Counted from the stretch's first letter, positions 41,634 to 51,549 are shown. The stretch is DNA of 64,000 nucleotides from Actinoallomurus iriomotensis (GCF_030269445.1 NZ_BSTJ01000004.1:434001-498000), one strand, 5' to 3'. Numbers and translations are program-made. The notes: generated by a model from the letters alone, not told the origin.

Positions 41634-43253
41634 ATGACGCACGTGACCACCGAGGTGGCACGACCGCGGGAGGCGGTCGGGCCGCTGATCCGGGGGTCGG
41701 CCGTGCTGCGCGCACTGGCCGCGGCCGGCGGACGCGGGAGCGCGAGCGGGCTCGTGCGTGAGACCGGGCTGGCGCGCTCCACGGTCGACCGGAGTCTCAG
41801 CACCCTCGCGCATCTCGGCTACGTGCGACCGGACGGCCGCGACACGGTGCTCGCGCCCCGGCTGATGGAACTCGGCAACGCCTACCTGACGGCCTGCGGA
41901 CTTCCCGATCTCCTCGGCGCGGTCGCCGGGCGGCTCGCCGGCGAGCTGGACGAGTCGGTGTGGATCACCGTCCCGGATCGGGACGGCGTGCGTTTCGTCC
42001 ATCATGCCTCCCGGCGGCGCGCGGTGTCGGTGGCGTTCCGCGTCGGCGAGCTCCTTCCCGCGGAGTGCGGGATGGGAGGGTCGCTGTTCGCGGCCGAGTG
42101 GTCCGGCGACGCATGGCGGTCCCGGCGGCGCGGGGAGACCGGCGACGCGGCCGTGTCCCCTGGGGCGGAGTCGTTCGAGGCACGGATCGTCCGCGCGCGC
42201 CGGGACGGCTGGGCGCTCGACGACCGGCTGCTCGACCCGGGACTGGTCGCCGTCACGATGCCGGTACGCGACCGCACGGGGCGTCAGGTGTGCGCCGTGA
42301 ACGTGGTCGGCCACACCAGCCGGCACAGCGCCGGATCGCTGCGGGAGGCGGGCTTGCCCCGGCTTCGCGAGGCCGTCGCGGCGATGGAGGGCGTGCTGGC
42401 GGCCGCCGTCGCTCCGGCGTCGCGGCCCGTTCCGGCCGTGCCGCGGGAACAGGTGGCCAAGCGGGACCTGGGCGCGGAGTTCGTGGCGTCCTTCGCCCGC
42501 GGCCTCGGTGTCATCACCGCCCTGGGCGTGCCGTGGGCCGGGCTGCCGCTCACCGCCGTCGCCGACGCCACCGGCCTGGCCCGCGCCACCGCCCGGCGCT
42601 CGCTGATCACGTTGGCGCACCTCGGCTACGTGGTCGCGCAGGACGGGCTGTTCAGGCTGACACCACGGGTGCTGGACCTGGGCTTTCCCTGCCTGTCGGC
42701 GCTGACGCTGCCGGAGATCGCCCAGCCCCACCTGGCCGCCCTCGTCGCGAGGGTGCGCGACTCGGCGTCCATGGCGGTCCTCGTGGGCGACGACATCCAG
42801 TACGTGGCCCGCGTTCCCACCGTCCGCATCATGAGCGTCGACATCACGCTGGGCACACGGTTCCCCGCGCACGCGACGTCGATGGGGCGTGTCCTGCTCG
42901 CCGGCCTGCCGCCCGGCGAGCGCGGCGAACGGCTGCGGCGGGCGGACCTGCGACCGCTGACCTCCCGTACCGTCACCTCGCCCGTACGGCTCGAGGCCAT
43001 CCTCGGCCGGGCCGATCGCGACGGTTACGCCCTGGTGGAAGAGGAGCTGGAGGAGGGGCTGCGGTCCGTCGCGGTGCCGGTCCGCGACCTCGACCGCCGG
43101 GTCGTCGCCGCCATCAACGTCTCGATGCACGCCGGCCGGATCACGGCCGAGCAGGCCCGTGAGTCCGTTCTTCCGCCCCTCCGCGACACGGCGGCGCGGA
43201 TCGAGCGGGACCTGCACGTGGCCGGGCGCTTCCTCAAGATCCGTACTTCCTGA
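41634..43253 (+). CDS. Tandem (double) IclR-family transcriptional regulator
   Basis: About 539 aa, twice the usual IclR length. The first unit has a winged helix (VLRALAAAGGRGSASGLVRE, LARSTVDRSL) and an IclR effector domain to ~250. The second has its own helix (LTAVADATGLARATARRSL) at ~275-335 and effector domain (SMAVLVGDDIQYVARVP, GYALVEEELEEGLRSVAV) to the end. A pseudodimeric regulator of aromatic-acid or related catabolism is likely from family precedent (PcaR/PobR types). GAGGAGAGCAG precedes the ATG. The amino-acid transporter and hydrolase genes downstream are possible targets. Confidence 0.88.
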   Translation: MTHVTTEVARPREAVGPLIRGSAVLRALAAAGGRGSASGLVRETGLARSTVDRSLSTLAHLGYVRPDGRDTVLAPRLMELGNAYLTACGLPDLLGAVAGRLAGELDESVWITVPDRDGVRFVHHASRRRAVSVAFRVGELLPAECGMGGSLFAAEWSGDAWRSRRRGETGDAAVSPGAESFEARIVRARRDGWALDDRLLDPGLVAVTMPVRDRTGRQVCAVNVVGHTSRHSAGSLREAGLPRLREAVAAMEGVLAAAVAPASRPVPAVPREQVAKRDLGAEFVASFARGLGVITALGVPWAGLPLTAVADATGLARATARRSLITLAHLGYVVAQDGLFRLTPRVLDLGFPCLSALTLPEIAQPHLAALVARVRDSASMAVLVGDDIQYVARVPTVRIMSVDITLGTRFPAHATSMGRVLLAGLPPGERGERLRRADLRPLTSRTVTSPVRLEAILGRADRDGYALVEEELEEGLRSVAVPVRDLDRRVVAAINVSMHAGRITAEQARESVLPPLRDTAARIERDLHVAGRFLKIRTS

Positions 43254-43373
43254 GAGAGGCCTGACGCGGCCCCGGTGAGGCCATGCCGTGCTGTCCTGCC
43301 CCAGCCGCGGCGTTCATAGGATCTCAATTACCACTTAGGCGCAATCGTCCCGGTCAGCGGCTTGGGCCGCCCC

Positions 43374-43379
43374 TATGCT
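43374..43379 (+). promoter_or_regulatory. Candidate -10 element of the amino-acid transporter operon
   Basis: TATGCT lies 51 bases before the chosen permease start, in the 177-base gap after the IclR gene. The -35 position is not convincing. The same gap holds an AT-richer stretch (43315-43345) that could bind a regulator. Confidence 0.35.
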
Positions 43380-43430
43380 GCGAGCGCCGACGGCACCCGG
43401 GTGAACGGCGAAACAAAGATCGGAGCGGCC

Positions 43431-44180
43431 GTGCACGACTTCTTCCATACGTTCTTCGACTGGTCGGAGATCGCCGGCGCTCTCCCGTCGCTCCTTGGCG
43501 AGGGGCTGCGGAACACGCTCCTGATCGCGGTGCTGGCGATCATCTTCGGCCTGGTCTGCGGCATGCTGCTGGCGGTGTTGCTGCTGTCCCGCAGGCGGCT
43601 GGTCCGGCTCCCGGCCCGGATCTACGTGGACGTGTTCCGCGGGCTGCCCGCGATCGTGACGGTGAGCCTGATCGGCCTGGGGCTGCCGGCGGCGGGCATC
43701 CGGCCGTTCGGGCGCAGCCCGCTCGGGTACGCGGTGGTGGCCGTCGGCCTCATCTCCGCGGCGTACTGCGCGGAGATCTTCCGGGCGGGCATCCAGGCGG
43801 TGCCCGCCGGGCAGATGCAGGCGGGCCGCAGCCTCGGGATGTCCTACCTGAAGACGATGCGGCTCGTCATCGTGCCGCAGGGCGTCCGCAACGTGCTGCC
43901 CGCGCTGACCGGCCAGTTCATCGTGGACGTCAAGGAGAGTTCGCTGGTCTACCTGCTGGGCCTCAGCGTCGGGCAGCGCGAGCTGTACTTCATCGCGCAG
44001 GAGCGCCAGGCCGCCAGCTACAACGCGTCCGCGCTGGTCGCCGCGGGGCTCTGTTACCTCGTCATCACCATCCCGCTGACGTACTTCGTCAACTGGCTCG
44101 ACCGGCGGATGCGGGAGGGCCGGCCCGCACGGGCGGGCGCGGAGGAGCCGCTGCCCGAACCGGCACTCGCGGAAGGATGA
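43431..44180 (+). CDS. Polar amino-acid ABC transporter permease (HisM/GlnP family)
   Basis: About 249 aa with roughly five membrane segments. The family loop is clear: [20 protein letters not shown], then EAA-like [11 protein letters not shown] and [18 protein letters not shown] choose the GTG with GGAG five bases upstream; another GTG ten codons earlier lacks such a site. It is a single permease gene, so the channel is probably a homodimer. It overlaps the ATPase gene by ATGA. Confidence 0.88.
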   Translation: MHDFFHTFFDWSEIAGALPSLLGEGLRNTLLIAVLAIIFGLVCGMLLAVLLLSRRRLVRLPARIYVDVFRGLPAIVTVSLIGLGLPAAGIRPFGRSPLGYAVVAVGLISAAYCAEIFRAGIQAVPAGQMQAGRSLGMSYLKTMRLVIVPQGVRNVLPALTGQFIVDVKESSLVYLLGLSVGQRELYFIAQERQAASYNASALVAAGLCYLVITIPLTYFVNWLDRRMREGRPARAGAEEPLPEPALAEG

Positions 44181-44950
44181 GCATGCCGACCACACCCCCA
44201 CCGGCCCGGCCGGCCCCGCCCGGCTCGGCGATCAGCGTGCGGGACCTGCGCAAGTCCTACGGCCGCAACGAGGTGCTGCGCGGCGTCACCTTCGACGTGG
44301 CGCCCAGCGAGGTGCTGTGCGTGCTCGGGCCCTCGGGGTCGGGCAAGTCGACCATGCTGAAGTGCCTCAACCTGCTGGAGACGCCCACCGCCGGCAGCGT
44401 CGTGGTGGGCGGGGTGACGCTGACCGATCCCGGCGTGGACATCGACGCCGCACGGACCCGGATCGGCATGGTGTTCCAGCACTTCAACCTCTTCGGTCAC
44501 CTCAGCGCGCTGGACAACGTCACCCTCGCGCTCCGGCACGTCAAGAAGGTCTCCAAGGCGGAGGCGGAGGAGATCGGGCACTCCCAGCTCAAGCGGCTCG
44601 GCCTCGGTCACGTCGCCCGGCACCGGCCCGCGAACCTGTCCGGCGGGCAGCAGCAGCGAGTCGCGATCGCGCGGAGCCTGGCCATGCGGCCGGAGGTGAT
44701 GCTGTTCGACGAGGCGACCTCCGCGCTCGACCCCGAGCTGGTCAAGGAGGTACTGGCGGTCATGCGCGAGCTGGCCGGCTCCGGCATGACCATGGTCGTC
44801 GTCACCCACGAGATCGGCTTCGCCCGCGAGGCGGCCGACCGGGTGATCTTCATGGACGAGGGGCTGATCGCCGAGGACGGCGACGCCCGCGAGCTTCTGG
44901 ACCATCCGCCGGGCACCCGCTTCCGCGAGTTCCTCGCGCAGGTCCTGTGA
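44177..44950 (+). CDS. Polar amino-acid ABC transporter ATP-binding protein (GlnQ type)
   Basis: About 257 aa. A Pro-rich N-terminal tail precedes the ABC domain: Walker [11 protein letters not shown]-loop [10 protein letters not shown], signature LSGGQQQRV, Walker [13 protein letters not shown] and the switch His in VVTHEIGFA. The start overlaps the permease stop, and GAAGGA lies just upstream of it. The FNLFGH and [10 protein letters not shown] forms are typical of glutamine/glutamate/histidine importers. Confidence 0.92.
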   Translation: MSMPTTPPPARPAPPGSAISVRDLRKSYGRNEVLRGVTFDVAPSEVLCVLGPSGSGKSTMLKCLNLLETPTAGSVVVGGVTLTDPGVDIDAARTRIGMVFQHFNLFGHLSALDNVTLALRHVKKVSKAEAEEIGHSQLKRLGLGHVARHRPANLSGGQQQRVAIARSLAMRPEVMLFDEATSALDPELVKEVLAVMRELAGSGMTMVVVTHEIGFAREAADRVIFMDEGLIAEDGDARELLDHPPGTRFREFLAQVL

Positions 44951-44976
44951 ATCCCCTACTTCCGAAGGAAACAGCG

Positions 44977-45798
44977 ATGTTCAGAACCCGGCTCCTCGCG
45001 GTCGGCGTGGCCGCCGCCCTGTCCCTCACCGCCTGCGGCGGCGGATCGTCCAAGGACGACCGGTACGGCCTGGAGACCGCGGGCACCATCGAGGCGGCCG
45101 TCTCCACCGACCAGCCCCCGTTCGCGACCGCGTCCAAGGGCGGCGCGCCGCAGGGGTACATCGTCGACATCACGAACGAGGTCGCCCGGCGGCTGGGACT
45201 CAAGGTGAGCTACAAGGCCAGCACGGTCCCCGCCGCGCTGCAGGGCCTGACCTCGGGTCAGTACGACCTCGCCGCCAGCGGGCTCGGCGTGACCGCGGAA
45301 CGCCAGAAGCAGGTCGCCTTCACCAAGGCGCTGTACTGGAGCACGACCGCCGTCGTCACGCGGAAGGACGAGAGCGCCACCAAGGTCACCGACTTCGGCG
45401 GCAAGAAGGTCGGTGTGGTGACCGGCACCGTGCAGGAGGCGTTCATCGAGCAGAAGATGACCGGCGCCCGGGAGGTGAAGTTCGCCAACCAGAACGCCGC
45501 CGTCTCGCAGCTGCTGTCGGGCAACCTCGACGCGTTCGTGGTCGGCGGCCCGGACGCCGAGGCCTACCTCAAGCAGTACCAGAAGCTGAAGATCGCGGTC
45601 TCCGCCCCGGTCGACCACCCGACCTCCATGGCGGTGCAGAAGAAGAACACCAAGCTCCTGGGGGCGGTCGACGCCCAGGTCGCCGCGATGGTCGGCGACG
45701 GCACGTTCCTGCGGATCTACAAGAAGTGGTTCACCGAGGCGCCGGCGGACGGCCTCGTCTCCGCGTGGCCCGCGCTGAAGAGCCAGCTGGGGAGCTGA
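44977..45798 (+). CDS. Amino-acid ABC transporter substrate-binding lipoprotein (SBP_bac_3)
   Basis: About 273 aa. The lipobox is SLTAC after a short signal. The family-3 fold appears as IEAAVSTDQPPFATASKGG, QGYIVDITNEVARRLG, LTSGQYDLAASGLGVT, KKVGVVTGTV and a closing TFLRIYKKWF. It binds a polar amino acid or related zwitterion for the preceding permease and ATPase. GAAGGA precedes the ATG. The CocE-type hydrolase starts nine bases after its stop, which suggests the imported compound could be released by or fed to that enzyme. Confidence 0.9.
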   Translation: MFRTRLLAVGVAAALSLTACGGGSSKDDRYGLETAGTIEAAVSTDQPPFATASKGGAPQGYIVDITNEVARRLGLKVSYKASTVPAALQGLTSGQYDLAASGLGVTAERQKQVAFTKALYWSTTAVVTRKDESATKVTDFGGKKVGVVTGTVQEAFIEQKMTGAREVKFANQNAAVSQLLSGNLDAFVVGGPDAEAYLKQYQKLKIAVSAPVDHPTSMAVQKKNTKLLGAVDAQVAAMVGDGTFLRIYKKWFTEAPADGLVSAWPALKSQLGS

Positions 45799-45807
45799 GC
45801 CGGCGAG

Positions 45808-47712
45808 ATGACATCGGTGAACACGGAGCCGGCGGCGGATCGGATCCCGCTGCCGGACGGGGGCTCGGTGTGGCGGCGGGTCGTACGGACCCCGATGCGC
45901 GACGGCGTCGAACTGGTGGCGGACCTCTACACCACCGATCCGACGCCGGAGCGGCGCCCGGTGCTCTTGGAACGCACTCCGTACGGGCGCCGGGCCCGCC
46001 GCGAGTCGGACGGTCTCGGCCGCGACGGCCGGCCGATCATGCCGGACGAGTCCGCGGCCTACTTCGCCCGGCGGGGATTCAACGTCGTACGGCAGGACTG
46101 CCGGGGACGCGGCGACTCCGAGGGAACGTTCGTGAAGTACCTCGGTGAGGCCGCGGACGGCTACGACACCGTGGACTGGATCGCCGCGCGGGACTGGTGT
46201 GACGGCCGGGTCGCCACGACCGGTGTCTCCTACTCCGCGCACACGCAGACCGCGCTCGCGGCGCTGTCCCCGGACCATCTCGCGGCGATGTTCGTCGACT
46301 CCGGCGGATTCGCCAGCGCGTACGAGGCGGGGATCCGCATGGGCGGCGCCTTCGAGCTCAAGCAGGCCACGTGGGCGTACCGGCACGCGCTGGGCAGCGT
46401 CACCGCCCAGCGCGATCCGGTCGTGGCCGCCGCCCTGCGGTCCCAGGACCTGCGCGCCTGGTTCCACGCCATGCCCTGGCGACGCGGCGCGTCGCCGCTC
46501 CGGGCGACGCCGGAGTACGAGGACTACCTGCTGCACCAGTGGGAGCGCGGCGCGTTCGACGAGTTCTGGCAGCAGCTGGGGCTGTTCGGCCGGGGCTACT
46601 ACGACCGGTTCCCCGACGTGCCGAGCCTGCACATGGTGAGCTGGTACGACCCGTACGTCCGGACCGCCGTGGAGAACTTCCAGCGGCTCGGCGCGGCCAA
46701 GTCCAGCCCCGCGTACCTCGTCGTCGGGCCGTGGACCCATGGCGCGCGCAGCGTCCGTCACTCCGGGAACGTGGACTTCGGCCCCGAGGCGACCCTGGAC
46801 GGCAACCTCGCCGCCGACTACTGGGACTTCCGTGCCCGCTGGTTCGCCCGGCACCTCGGCGTGCGCCCGGACGGCGCGGAGGCTCCGGGCGGGGAGCCGG
46901 CCGACCCGCCCGTCCGCTACTTCGTGATGGGCGGCGGCAGCGGGCGGCGGACCGCCGAGGGCCGCCTCGACCACGGCGGGCACTGGCGTACGGCCGGAGA
47001 CTGGCCGCCGCCCGAGGCCACGCCACTCCGGCTGTACCTGCGGCAACGGGGCGCGCTGAGCGCCGAACCGCCCGCCGCGGGCGCCGACGACCGGCTGGAG
47101 TACGACTTCGACCCCGCGCGCCCGGTGCCCACGATCGGCGGGCAGATCACCTCGGGCGAGCCGGTCATGGTGGGCGGGGCGTTCGACCAGACGCCGACGG
47201 AGGAGACCTTCGGCTGCGAACCGCCGTACCTCCCGCTGGCCAGCAGGCCGGACGTGCTGGTCTTCCAGAGCGAGCCGCTCGACCGGGACGTCGTGCTGGC
47301 GGGGCCCGTGGAGGTGCGGCTGTCGGTGTCGTCGAGCGCGCCCGACACCGACTTCACGGTCCGGCTGATCGACGTGCACCCGCCGAACGACGACTATCCC
47401 AACGGCTACGCGATGAATCTCACCGACGGGATCCTGCGCTGCCGCTACCGCGACTCCTACACGGAGCCGTCGCCGATGCGGCCGGGCGAGGTGTACACGA
47501 TCACCGTGCCGGCTCCCGACACGGCCAACCTCTTCGCGGCGGGACACCGGATCCGCCTGGACGTCTCCTCCAGCAACTTCCCGCGCTTCGACGTGAACCC
47601 GGGAACGGGCGGGCCGGAGGCCACCGAACGGCGGCGCGTGGTGGCGGTCAACACCGTTCACCTCTCCCCTGAGCATCCCTCGTGGCTGCGCGTGCACGCC
47701 CTGCCGGGGTGA
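45808..47712 (+). CDS. CocE/NonD-family hydrolase (X-Pro dipeptidyl-peptidase S15 type)
   Basis: About 634 aa. The N-terminal alpha/beta hydrolase includes MRDGVELVADLY, RQDCRGRGDSEGTF and the nucleophile in TGVSYSAHTQ (~141). A C-terminal jelly-roll (~400-630; LDRDVVLAGPVEVRLSVSSS) is characteristic of cocaine esterase and PepX. It has no signal peptide, so it acts in the cytoplasm on an ester or amide. It forms the end of the amino-acid transporter operon. Family members range from esterases to acylases and proline peptidases, so the substrate is open. Confidence 0.88.
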   Translation: MTSVNTEPAADRIPLPDGGSVWRRVVRTPMRDGVELVADLYTTDPTPERRPVLLERTPYGRRARRESDGLGRDGRPIMPDESAAYFARRGFNVVRQDCRGRGDSEGTFVKYLGEAADGYDTVDWIAARDWCDGRVATTGVSYSAHTQTALAALSPDHLAAMFVDSGGFASAYEAGIRMGGAFELKQATWAYRHALGSVTAQRDPVVAAALRSQDLRAWFHAMPWRRGASPLRATPEYEDYLLHQWERGAFDEFWQQLGLFGRGYYDRFPDVPSLHMVSWYDPYVRTAVENFQRLGAAKSSPAYLVVGPWTHGARSVRHSGNVDFGPEATLDGNLAADYWDFRARWFARHLGVRPDGAEAPGGEPADPPVRYFVMGGGSGRRTAEGRLDHGGHWRTAGDWPPPEATPLRLYLRQRGALSAEPPAAGADDRLEYDFDPARPVPTIGGQITSGEPVMVGGAFDQTPTEETFGCEPPYLPLASRPDVLVFQSEPLDRDVVLAGPVEVRLSVSSSAPDTDFTVRLIDVHPPNDDYPNGYAMNLTDGILRCRYRDSYTEPSPMRPGEVYTITVPAPDTANLFAAGHRIRLDVSSSNFPRFDVNPGTGGPEATERRRVVAVNTVHLSPEHPSWLRVHALPG

Positions 47713-47721
47713 CGGGGCCCC

Positions 47722-47727
47722 TACCAT
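47722..47727 (+). promoter_or_regulatory. Leaderless -10 element before the DUF5937/ArsR-type regulator
   Basis: TACCAT ends exactly six bases before the GTG start, the usual geometry of leaderless actinomycete transcripts. No Shine-Dalgarno is present. Confidence 0.5.
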
Positions 47728-47733
47728 GCAGGC

Positions 47734-48816
47734 GTGGTCGTAACGCTCGACGTCGATGAGGCTCTGCCCGTGCACTTCACGGCCGGAGCCTCACCGATGT
47801 CCGAGCTCCTGGCCTGCCTGCACGCGCTGGCCGAACCCGAGCACCACCCGGAGTCCAGGGCCTGGCTGACGTCGGCGCGGGAGCGCATCCCCGACTCCCT
47901 CGTCCAGCGGCTGAACCACTACGCCCCGCTGTGGGCGCGGTACCGCTGCCGGCTGCTGTTCCCGCTGCGCGGCCCGCTGGACCGCGACCTGCCCGCCGAG
48001 CTGCGCACCCTGGCAGGCTACGACCAGCGGATGTTCGTCTCACTCGCGGCGAGCGGTATCCGAGGCACGTCCTTCGAAGGCGTGGACGATCTCCACGACA
48101 CCGTACGGCAGCAGGCGTTCATCAAGGCCAGCGAGCGCCGGTCCTTCTCGCGCGGCGAGCTCGCCCGTGCACTGATCGACGACCCCGAGGCGTTCCGCGC
48201 CGGGCTGGTCGAGACGCTCGAACGCTGCGCGGACACCTTCTTCGAGGCCGAGTGGCGGCGCGTCGGCCCGCATCTGAAGGACACGGCGGCGCGGGTGCGC
48301 GGCCAGCTGCGCCGCGAGCCGCCGGCCGCCGTACTGGCCTCCGTCACGCCGACCGCCAGCGTCACCGAACGGCCGACGCGTGTCCGCTACGACAAGCTGC
48401 AATCGGCGTTCGGGAAGGTCAGTGACCACGGGTGCTTCCTCGTGCCCACCCTGCACGGCTGGCCGCACCTCATCCTCAAGCTGGACCCCGGCCTGCCGTT
48501 CGTCGTGCACTTCGTGGGCGGCGACTGGGAGCAGCGCCCGGCGGTCCCGCAGTCCCTGATCCGCGACCGGCTCGCCGCCATCGCCGAGCCCGGCCGCTTC
48601 GAGATGTGCCGGCACCTGCTCGGCGAGCCGATCACCACGTCCGAGCTGGCCGTCCGCATGGGGATCTCCGAGCCCCAGGTCTCCCGGCACCTCAAGCGGC
48701 TGCGCCAGGTGGGGCTGGTCACGTCGCGCCGCGAAGGCCGGATGATCTACCACCGCCTGCACGCCCAGCTACTTCTGGGACTGGGTTCCGACGTTCTGAC
48801 GACGATCATGCGCTGA
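47734..48816 (+). CDS. DUF5937/ArsR-type winged-helix transcriptional regulator
   Basis: About 360 aa. The long N-terminal region (~1-290) resembles DUF5937 (VHFTAGASPMSELLACLHAL, then HGWPHLILKL). It is followed by an ArsR-like winged helix at ~295-350 (PITTSELAVRMGISEPQVSR, VTSRREGRMIYHRL). The effector is unknown, and no cysteine metal site is visible in the helix. GTG start, apparently leaderless. The regulated genes are not evident: the transporter operon ends upstream and a histidine kinase lies downstream. Confidence 0.8.
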   Translation: MVVTLDVDEALPVHFTAGASPMSELLACLHALAEPEHHPESRAWLTSARERIPDSLVQRLNHYAPLWARYRCRLLFPLRGPLDRDLPAELRTLAGYDQRMFVSLAASGIRGTSFEGVDDLHDTVRQQAFIKASERRSFSRGELARALIDDPEAFRAGLVETLERCADTFFEAEWRRVGPHLKDTAARVRGQLRREPPAAVLASVTPTASVTERPTRVRYDKLQSAFGKVSDHGCFLVPTLHGWPHLILKLDPGLPFVVHFVGGDWEQRPAVPQSLIRDRLAAIAEPGRFEMCRHLLGEPITTSELAVRMGISEPQVSRHLKRLRQVGLVTSRREGRMIYHRLHAQLLLGLGSDVLTTIMR

Positions 48817-48886
48817 TCTCGATCACGACGCCGGAGCTCTTGCGCCGCCGACGTCGCTGGACGCGCGAATCGCCGTACGGCGCGAG

Positions 48887-48892
48887 TACATT
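48887..48892 (+). promoter_or_regulatory. Leaderless -10 element before the histidine kinase
   Basis: TACATT ends five bases before the ATG, with no ribosome-binding sequence between. The -35 zone is GC-rich and unclear. Confidence 0.4.
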
Positions 48893-48897
48893 GAGAT

Positions 48898-50700
48898 ATG
48901 CCGTCGGGCCTGCCCGTGATCGTGGCGCGCCGGAACCGCCCTCCACTCGCACTGGGGATCGTGGTGGCGCTCTCGTGCGTCGCCGTGGAGACGGTGATCG
49001 CCGTGTTCCTCTCGCAGGTCACGCCCGCCCGGTCGCTGGGGGTCGTGTACCTGCTCGGCATCGTGGCGGTGGCGGCCGTCTGGGGCCTGTGGTTCGGGAT
49101 GGCCACCGCGGTGATCAGCACCCTGGCCATGGACTACTTCCTCACCCCGCCGACGGGCAGCCTGACCCTCGGCAAGGCCGAGGACTGGACGGTGCTCGCG
49201 GTCTTCCTCGCCGTCACCCTGCTGGCCGGCTCGATCTCCCGGTTGACCAGGTCACTGGCCCTCGAGATCGACGCGCGCGGGGAAGCCGACCTGGCTGCCG
49301 GCCTTTCGCGTGTCCTCCTGGAGACGCCGGATGTCAAGGCCGCGGAGCCTGCGGCCGCCCGGCTGCTCGCGGAGACACTCGATCTTCCGTACGCGGCGAT
49401 CGAGCGCGACCCCATCCCCGGCGACGGACGGCACGTGGCCTTCCCGCTGCGTGAACGCGGTGTCCCGGTGGCCTCGCTCCTCGTCCCCACCGGCCTGCCG
49501 CGGTCGACGCTGCGGCGTCTCCGGGAGCGGGTGGTGCCCTCGCTGGAGATCCTGCTGCGGGCGGCACGGGAACGCGAGCGGGCCGCGGACCAGCAGGTCG
49601 CGCTGCGGCGCCTGGCGACGCTCGTCGCGCGGGGGACCCCGCCGGAGGAGCTCTTCGGCGCGGTCGCCCGCGAGGCGGGGCAGGTCCTGGAGGCACGGCA
49701 CGTGGCGGTGGTCCGGTACGAGCCAGGCGCCACCGCCACCAACGTCGGCGTCTGGAACCGAGGTTCGGTCGCCACGATGCCCCTGGGGTTCCGCTGGCGG
49801 CTGGAGCGGGGCGGCGCAGCGGAACTGGTGGCGCGGACGGGCGAGACGGGACGGGTCGGCCCCATCCGCCCCATCGAGGGCGCGGGCGAGTTCCTCACCT
49901 CGCTGCAGCGGATGGGCGTCACGGCCGCCGTCGGCTGCCCGGTCACGGTCGGCGGGCGGCTCTGGGGCGCGGTGGTCGTCACGTCGACGTCCGAGCCTCT
50001 GCCCGAGGACGTCGAGAACCGCATGCGCGACTTCACCGACCTGCTGGCCACCGCCATCGCGAACGCCGAGAGCCACGAGAAGCTGGAGGCGTCACGGGCC
50101 CGTGTGATCGCCGCGGCCGACGCGACCCGGCGCCTGATCGAACGCGATCTGCACGACGGGGTCCAGCAACATCTGGCCGCGCTCATGCTCGAACTGCGCG
50201 CCGCGACGGCCACCGCGCCGGCCGATCCGGAGGAGATCGCAGGAGTGCTGTACCACACCGTGCTCGGTCTGGACGAGGCGCTTGAGGATCTGCGGGGACT
50301 CGCCCGCGGACTTCATCCGGCGCTGCTGTCCCGGCAGGGGCTCGAGCCCGCGATCAAGGCGCTCGCGCGCTGCTCCCCCGTCCCGGTCGAACTCAGCGTC
50401 TGCGGCGACCGGGTCGCGGAACGGACCGAGATCACCGCTTACCACGTCGTCTCGGAGGCGTTGGCGAACGTGGCCGAGCACGCCGACGCGTCCGTCGCCC
50501 ACGTGGACCTGACGATCGAGGACGCCGCCGTCCGCCTGTCGATCCGCGACGACGGCACGGGAGGAGCCGACACCGCCCACGGGACGGGACTCCTCAGCAT
50601 CAGAGACCGCGTCGAGGCCATCGGCGGCAAACTCGAGATCAGCAGCCCGCCGGGCGGCGGGACGTCGCTGTTCGCCGAGATCCCGATCACGGGCGACTGA
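48898..50700 (+). CDS. Orphan sensor histidine kinase (DUF4118, GAF, HisKA_3, HATPase)
   Basis: About 600 aa. The N-terminal four-helix KdpD-like DUF4118 domain (~15-115; VYLLGIVAVAAVWGLWFGMA) is followed by a linker, a GAF domain (~220-395), a NarL-type dimerisation motif with phospho-acceptor His419 in ERDLHDGVQQHL, and an ATPase (EALANVAEHA, DDGTGG, GTGLLSIRDRVEAIGG). The N-box is NVAEHA where most kinases have N-x-x-x-H-A. No response regulator lies nearby. Possible stress or redox sensing through GAF is inferred. Confidence 0.88.
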   Translation: MPSGLPVIVARRNRPPLALGIVVALSCVAVETVIAVFLSQVTPARSLGVVYLLGIVAVAAVWGLWFGMATAVISTLAMDYFLTPPTGSLTLGKAEDWTVLAVFLAVTLLAGSISRLTRSLALEIDARGEADLAAGLSRVLLETPDVKAAEPAAARLLAETLDLPYAAIERDPIPGDGRHVAFPLRERGVPVASLLVPTGLPRSTLRRLRERVVPSLEILLRAARERERAADQQVALRRLATLVARGTPPEELFGAVAREAGQVLEARHVAVVRYEPGATATNVGVWNRGSVATMPLGFRWRLERGGAAELVARTGETGRVGPIRPIEGAGEFLTSLQRMGVTAAVGCPVTVGGRLWGAVVVTSTSEPLPEDVENRMRDFTDLLATAIANAESHEKLEASRARVIAAADATRRLIERDLHDGVQQHLAALMLELRAATATAPADPEEIAGVLYHTVLGLDEALEDLRGLARGLHPALLSRQGLEPAIKALARCSPVPVELSVCGDRVAERTEITAYHVVSEALANVAEHADASVAHVDLTIEDAAVRLSIRDDGTGGADTAHGTGLLSIRDRVEAIGGKLEISSPPGGGTSLFAEIPITGD

Positions 50701-50770
50701 CGGCGCGTGTGGATCGGCGGCCACGGCGGGGAGGATGACAACACGCGAATGTAGCGGCCGCGGGGGTGAC

Positions 50771-51103
50771 ATGATCGAGGTGGCGCTGAAGGCGCTGTTC
50801 GGAGGGCTGCTCGTCGTCGTGTTCGCCCTCATCTCCGAGGTGACGACACCGAAACGGTTCTCCGGCGTGTTCTCGGCGGCGCCGTCCGTGGCCCTCGGCA
50901 GCCTCGCGGTGACGCTGGTGACCAAGGGCGAATCCGACGTACGGGCCGCCGCGGCCGGCATGGTGGCGGGCGCGATCGCACTGCTCATCTACAGCGTGGT
51001 CGCGGTCCGGGCGCTGCGGAGGTTCGGCCCGCTGGCCGGTGCGGCCATCGCCGTCATCCCGTGGTTCGTGGTCGCCGGTGCGTGCGCCTGGGTGCTGCCG
51101 TGA
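50771..51103 (+). CDS. DUF3147-family small membrane protein 1
   Basis: About 110 aa with three or four hydrophobic helices (ALFGGLLVVVFALISEVTTP, AIALLIYSVVAVRAL, AIAVIPWFVVAGACAW). DUF3147 proteins have no known function. I start at the ATG after GGGGGTGAC; a longer frame begins 12 codons upstream. The stop overlaps the next start (GTGA), so the two similar proteins are made together and may form a heteromer. Confidence 0.78.
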   Translation: MIEVALKALFGGLLVVVFALISEVTTPKRFSGVFSAAPSVALGSLAVTLVTKGESDVRAAAAGMVAGAIALLIYSVVAVRALRRFGPLAGAAIAVIPWFVVAGACAWVLP

Positions 51104-51519
51104 GCGCCGGGCGCTCCGGCCCGCCGCACGTCAGGGTGAGGATCGGCCGCGTCCGCGAGGTACGGGCGAAGGCGCTGCTCGTCCGGTTCGCGTTCGGCGC
51201 CGCCGTCTCGACCGTCGCCGGGGTGGTCTCCACCGTCTTCGGCCCGCGGGCCGGCGGTGTCCTCCTCGCGTTCCCCGCCATCCTGCTCGCGTCCCTGACG
51301 CTGGTGGCCAAGGAGGAGGATCTCCGGGCGGCGCGGGACGACGCGCGCGGTGCCGCGATCGGCTCGGTGGGCATGGTGGCGTTCGCGATCGTCTGCGCGG
51401 TGTCGGCTCACGCGGTGGGCGGCTGGGTCGCGCTGGCCGTGGCCACGCTCGCCTGGGTTGTCGTCTCGGTCGCCGGATACCTGCTCGTACGCCGCCTGGG
51501 GCACGGAGCGGACGAATAG
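51100..51519 (+). CDS. DUF3147-family small membrane protein 2
   Basis: About 139 aa. A 25-residue basic N-terminal tail precedes a body resembling the upstream protein: VRFAFGAAVSTVAGVVSTVF, PAILLASLTLVAKEE and helices to the end. GTG start within the preceding stop. The pair of overlapping, diverged homologues resembles the arrangement of small dual-subunit membrane proteins, but the role is unknown. Confidence 0.75.
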   Translation: MSAGRSGPPHVRVRIGRVREVRAKALLVRFAFGAAVSTVAGVVSTVFGPRAGGVLLAFPAILLASLTLVAKEEDLRAARDDARGAAIGSVGMVAFAIVCAVSAHAVGGWVALAVATLAWVVVSVAGYLLVRRLGHGADE

Positions 51520-51549
51520 CCCGTCGCGGCGACACCACGGCATTGATCA

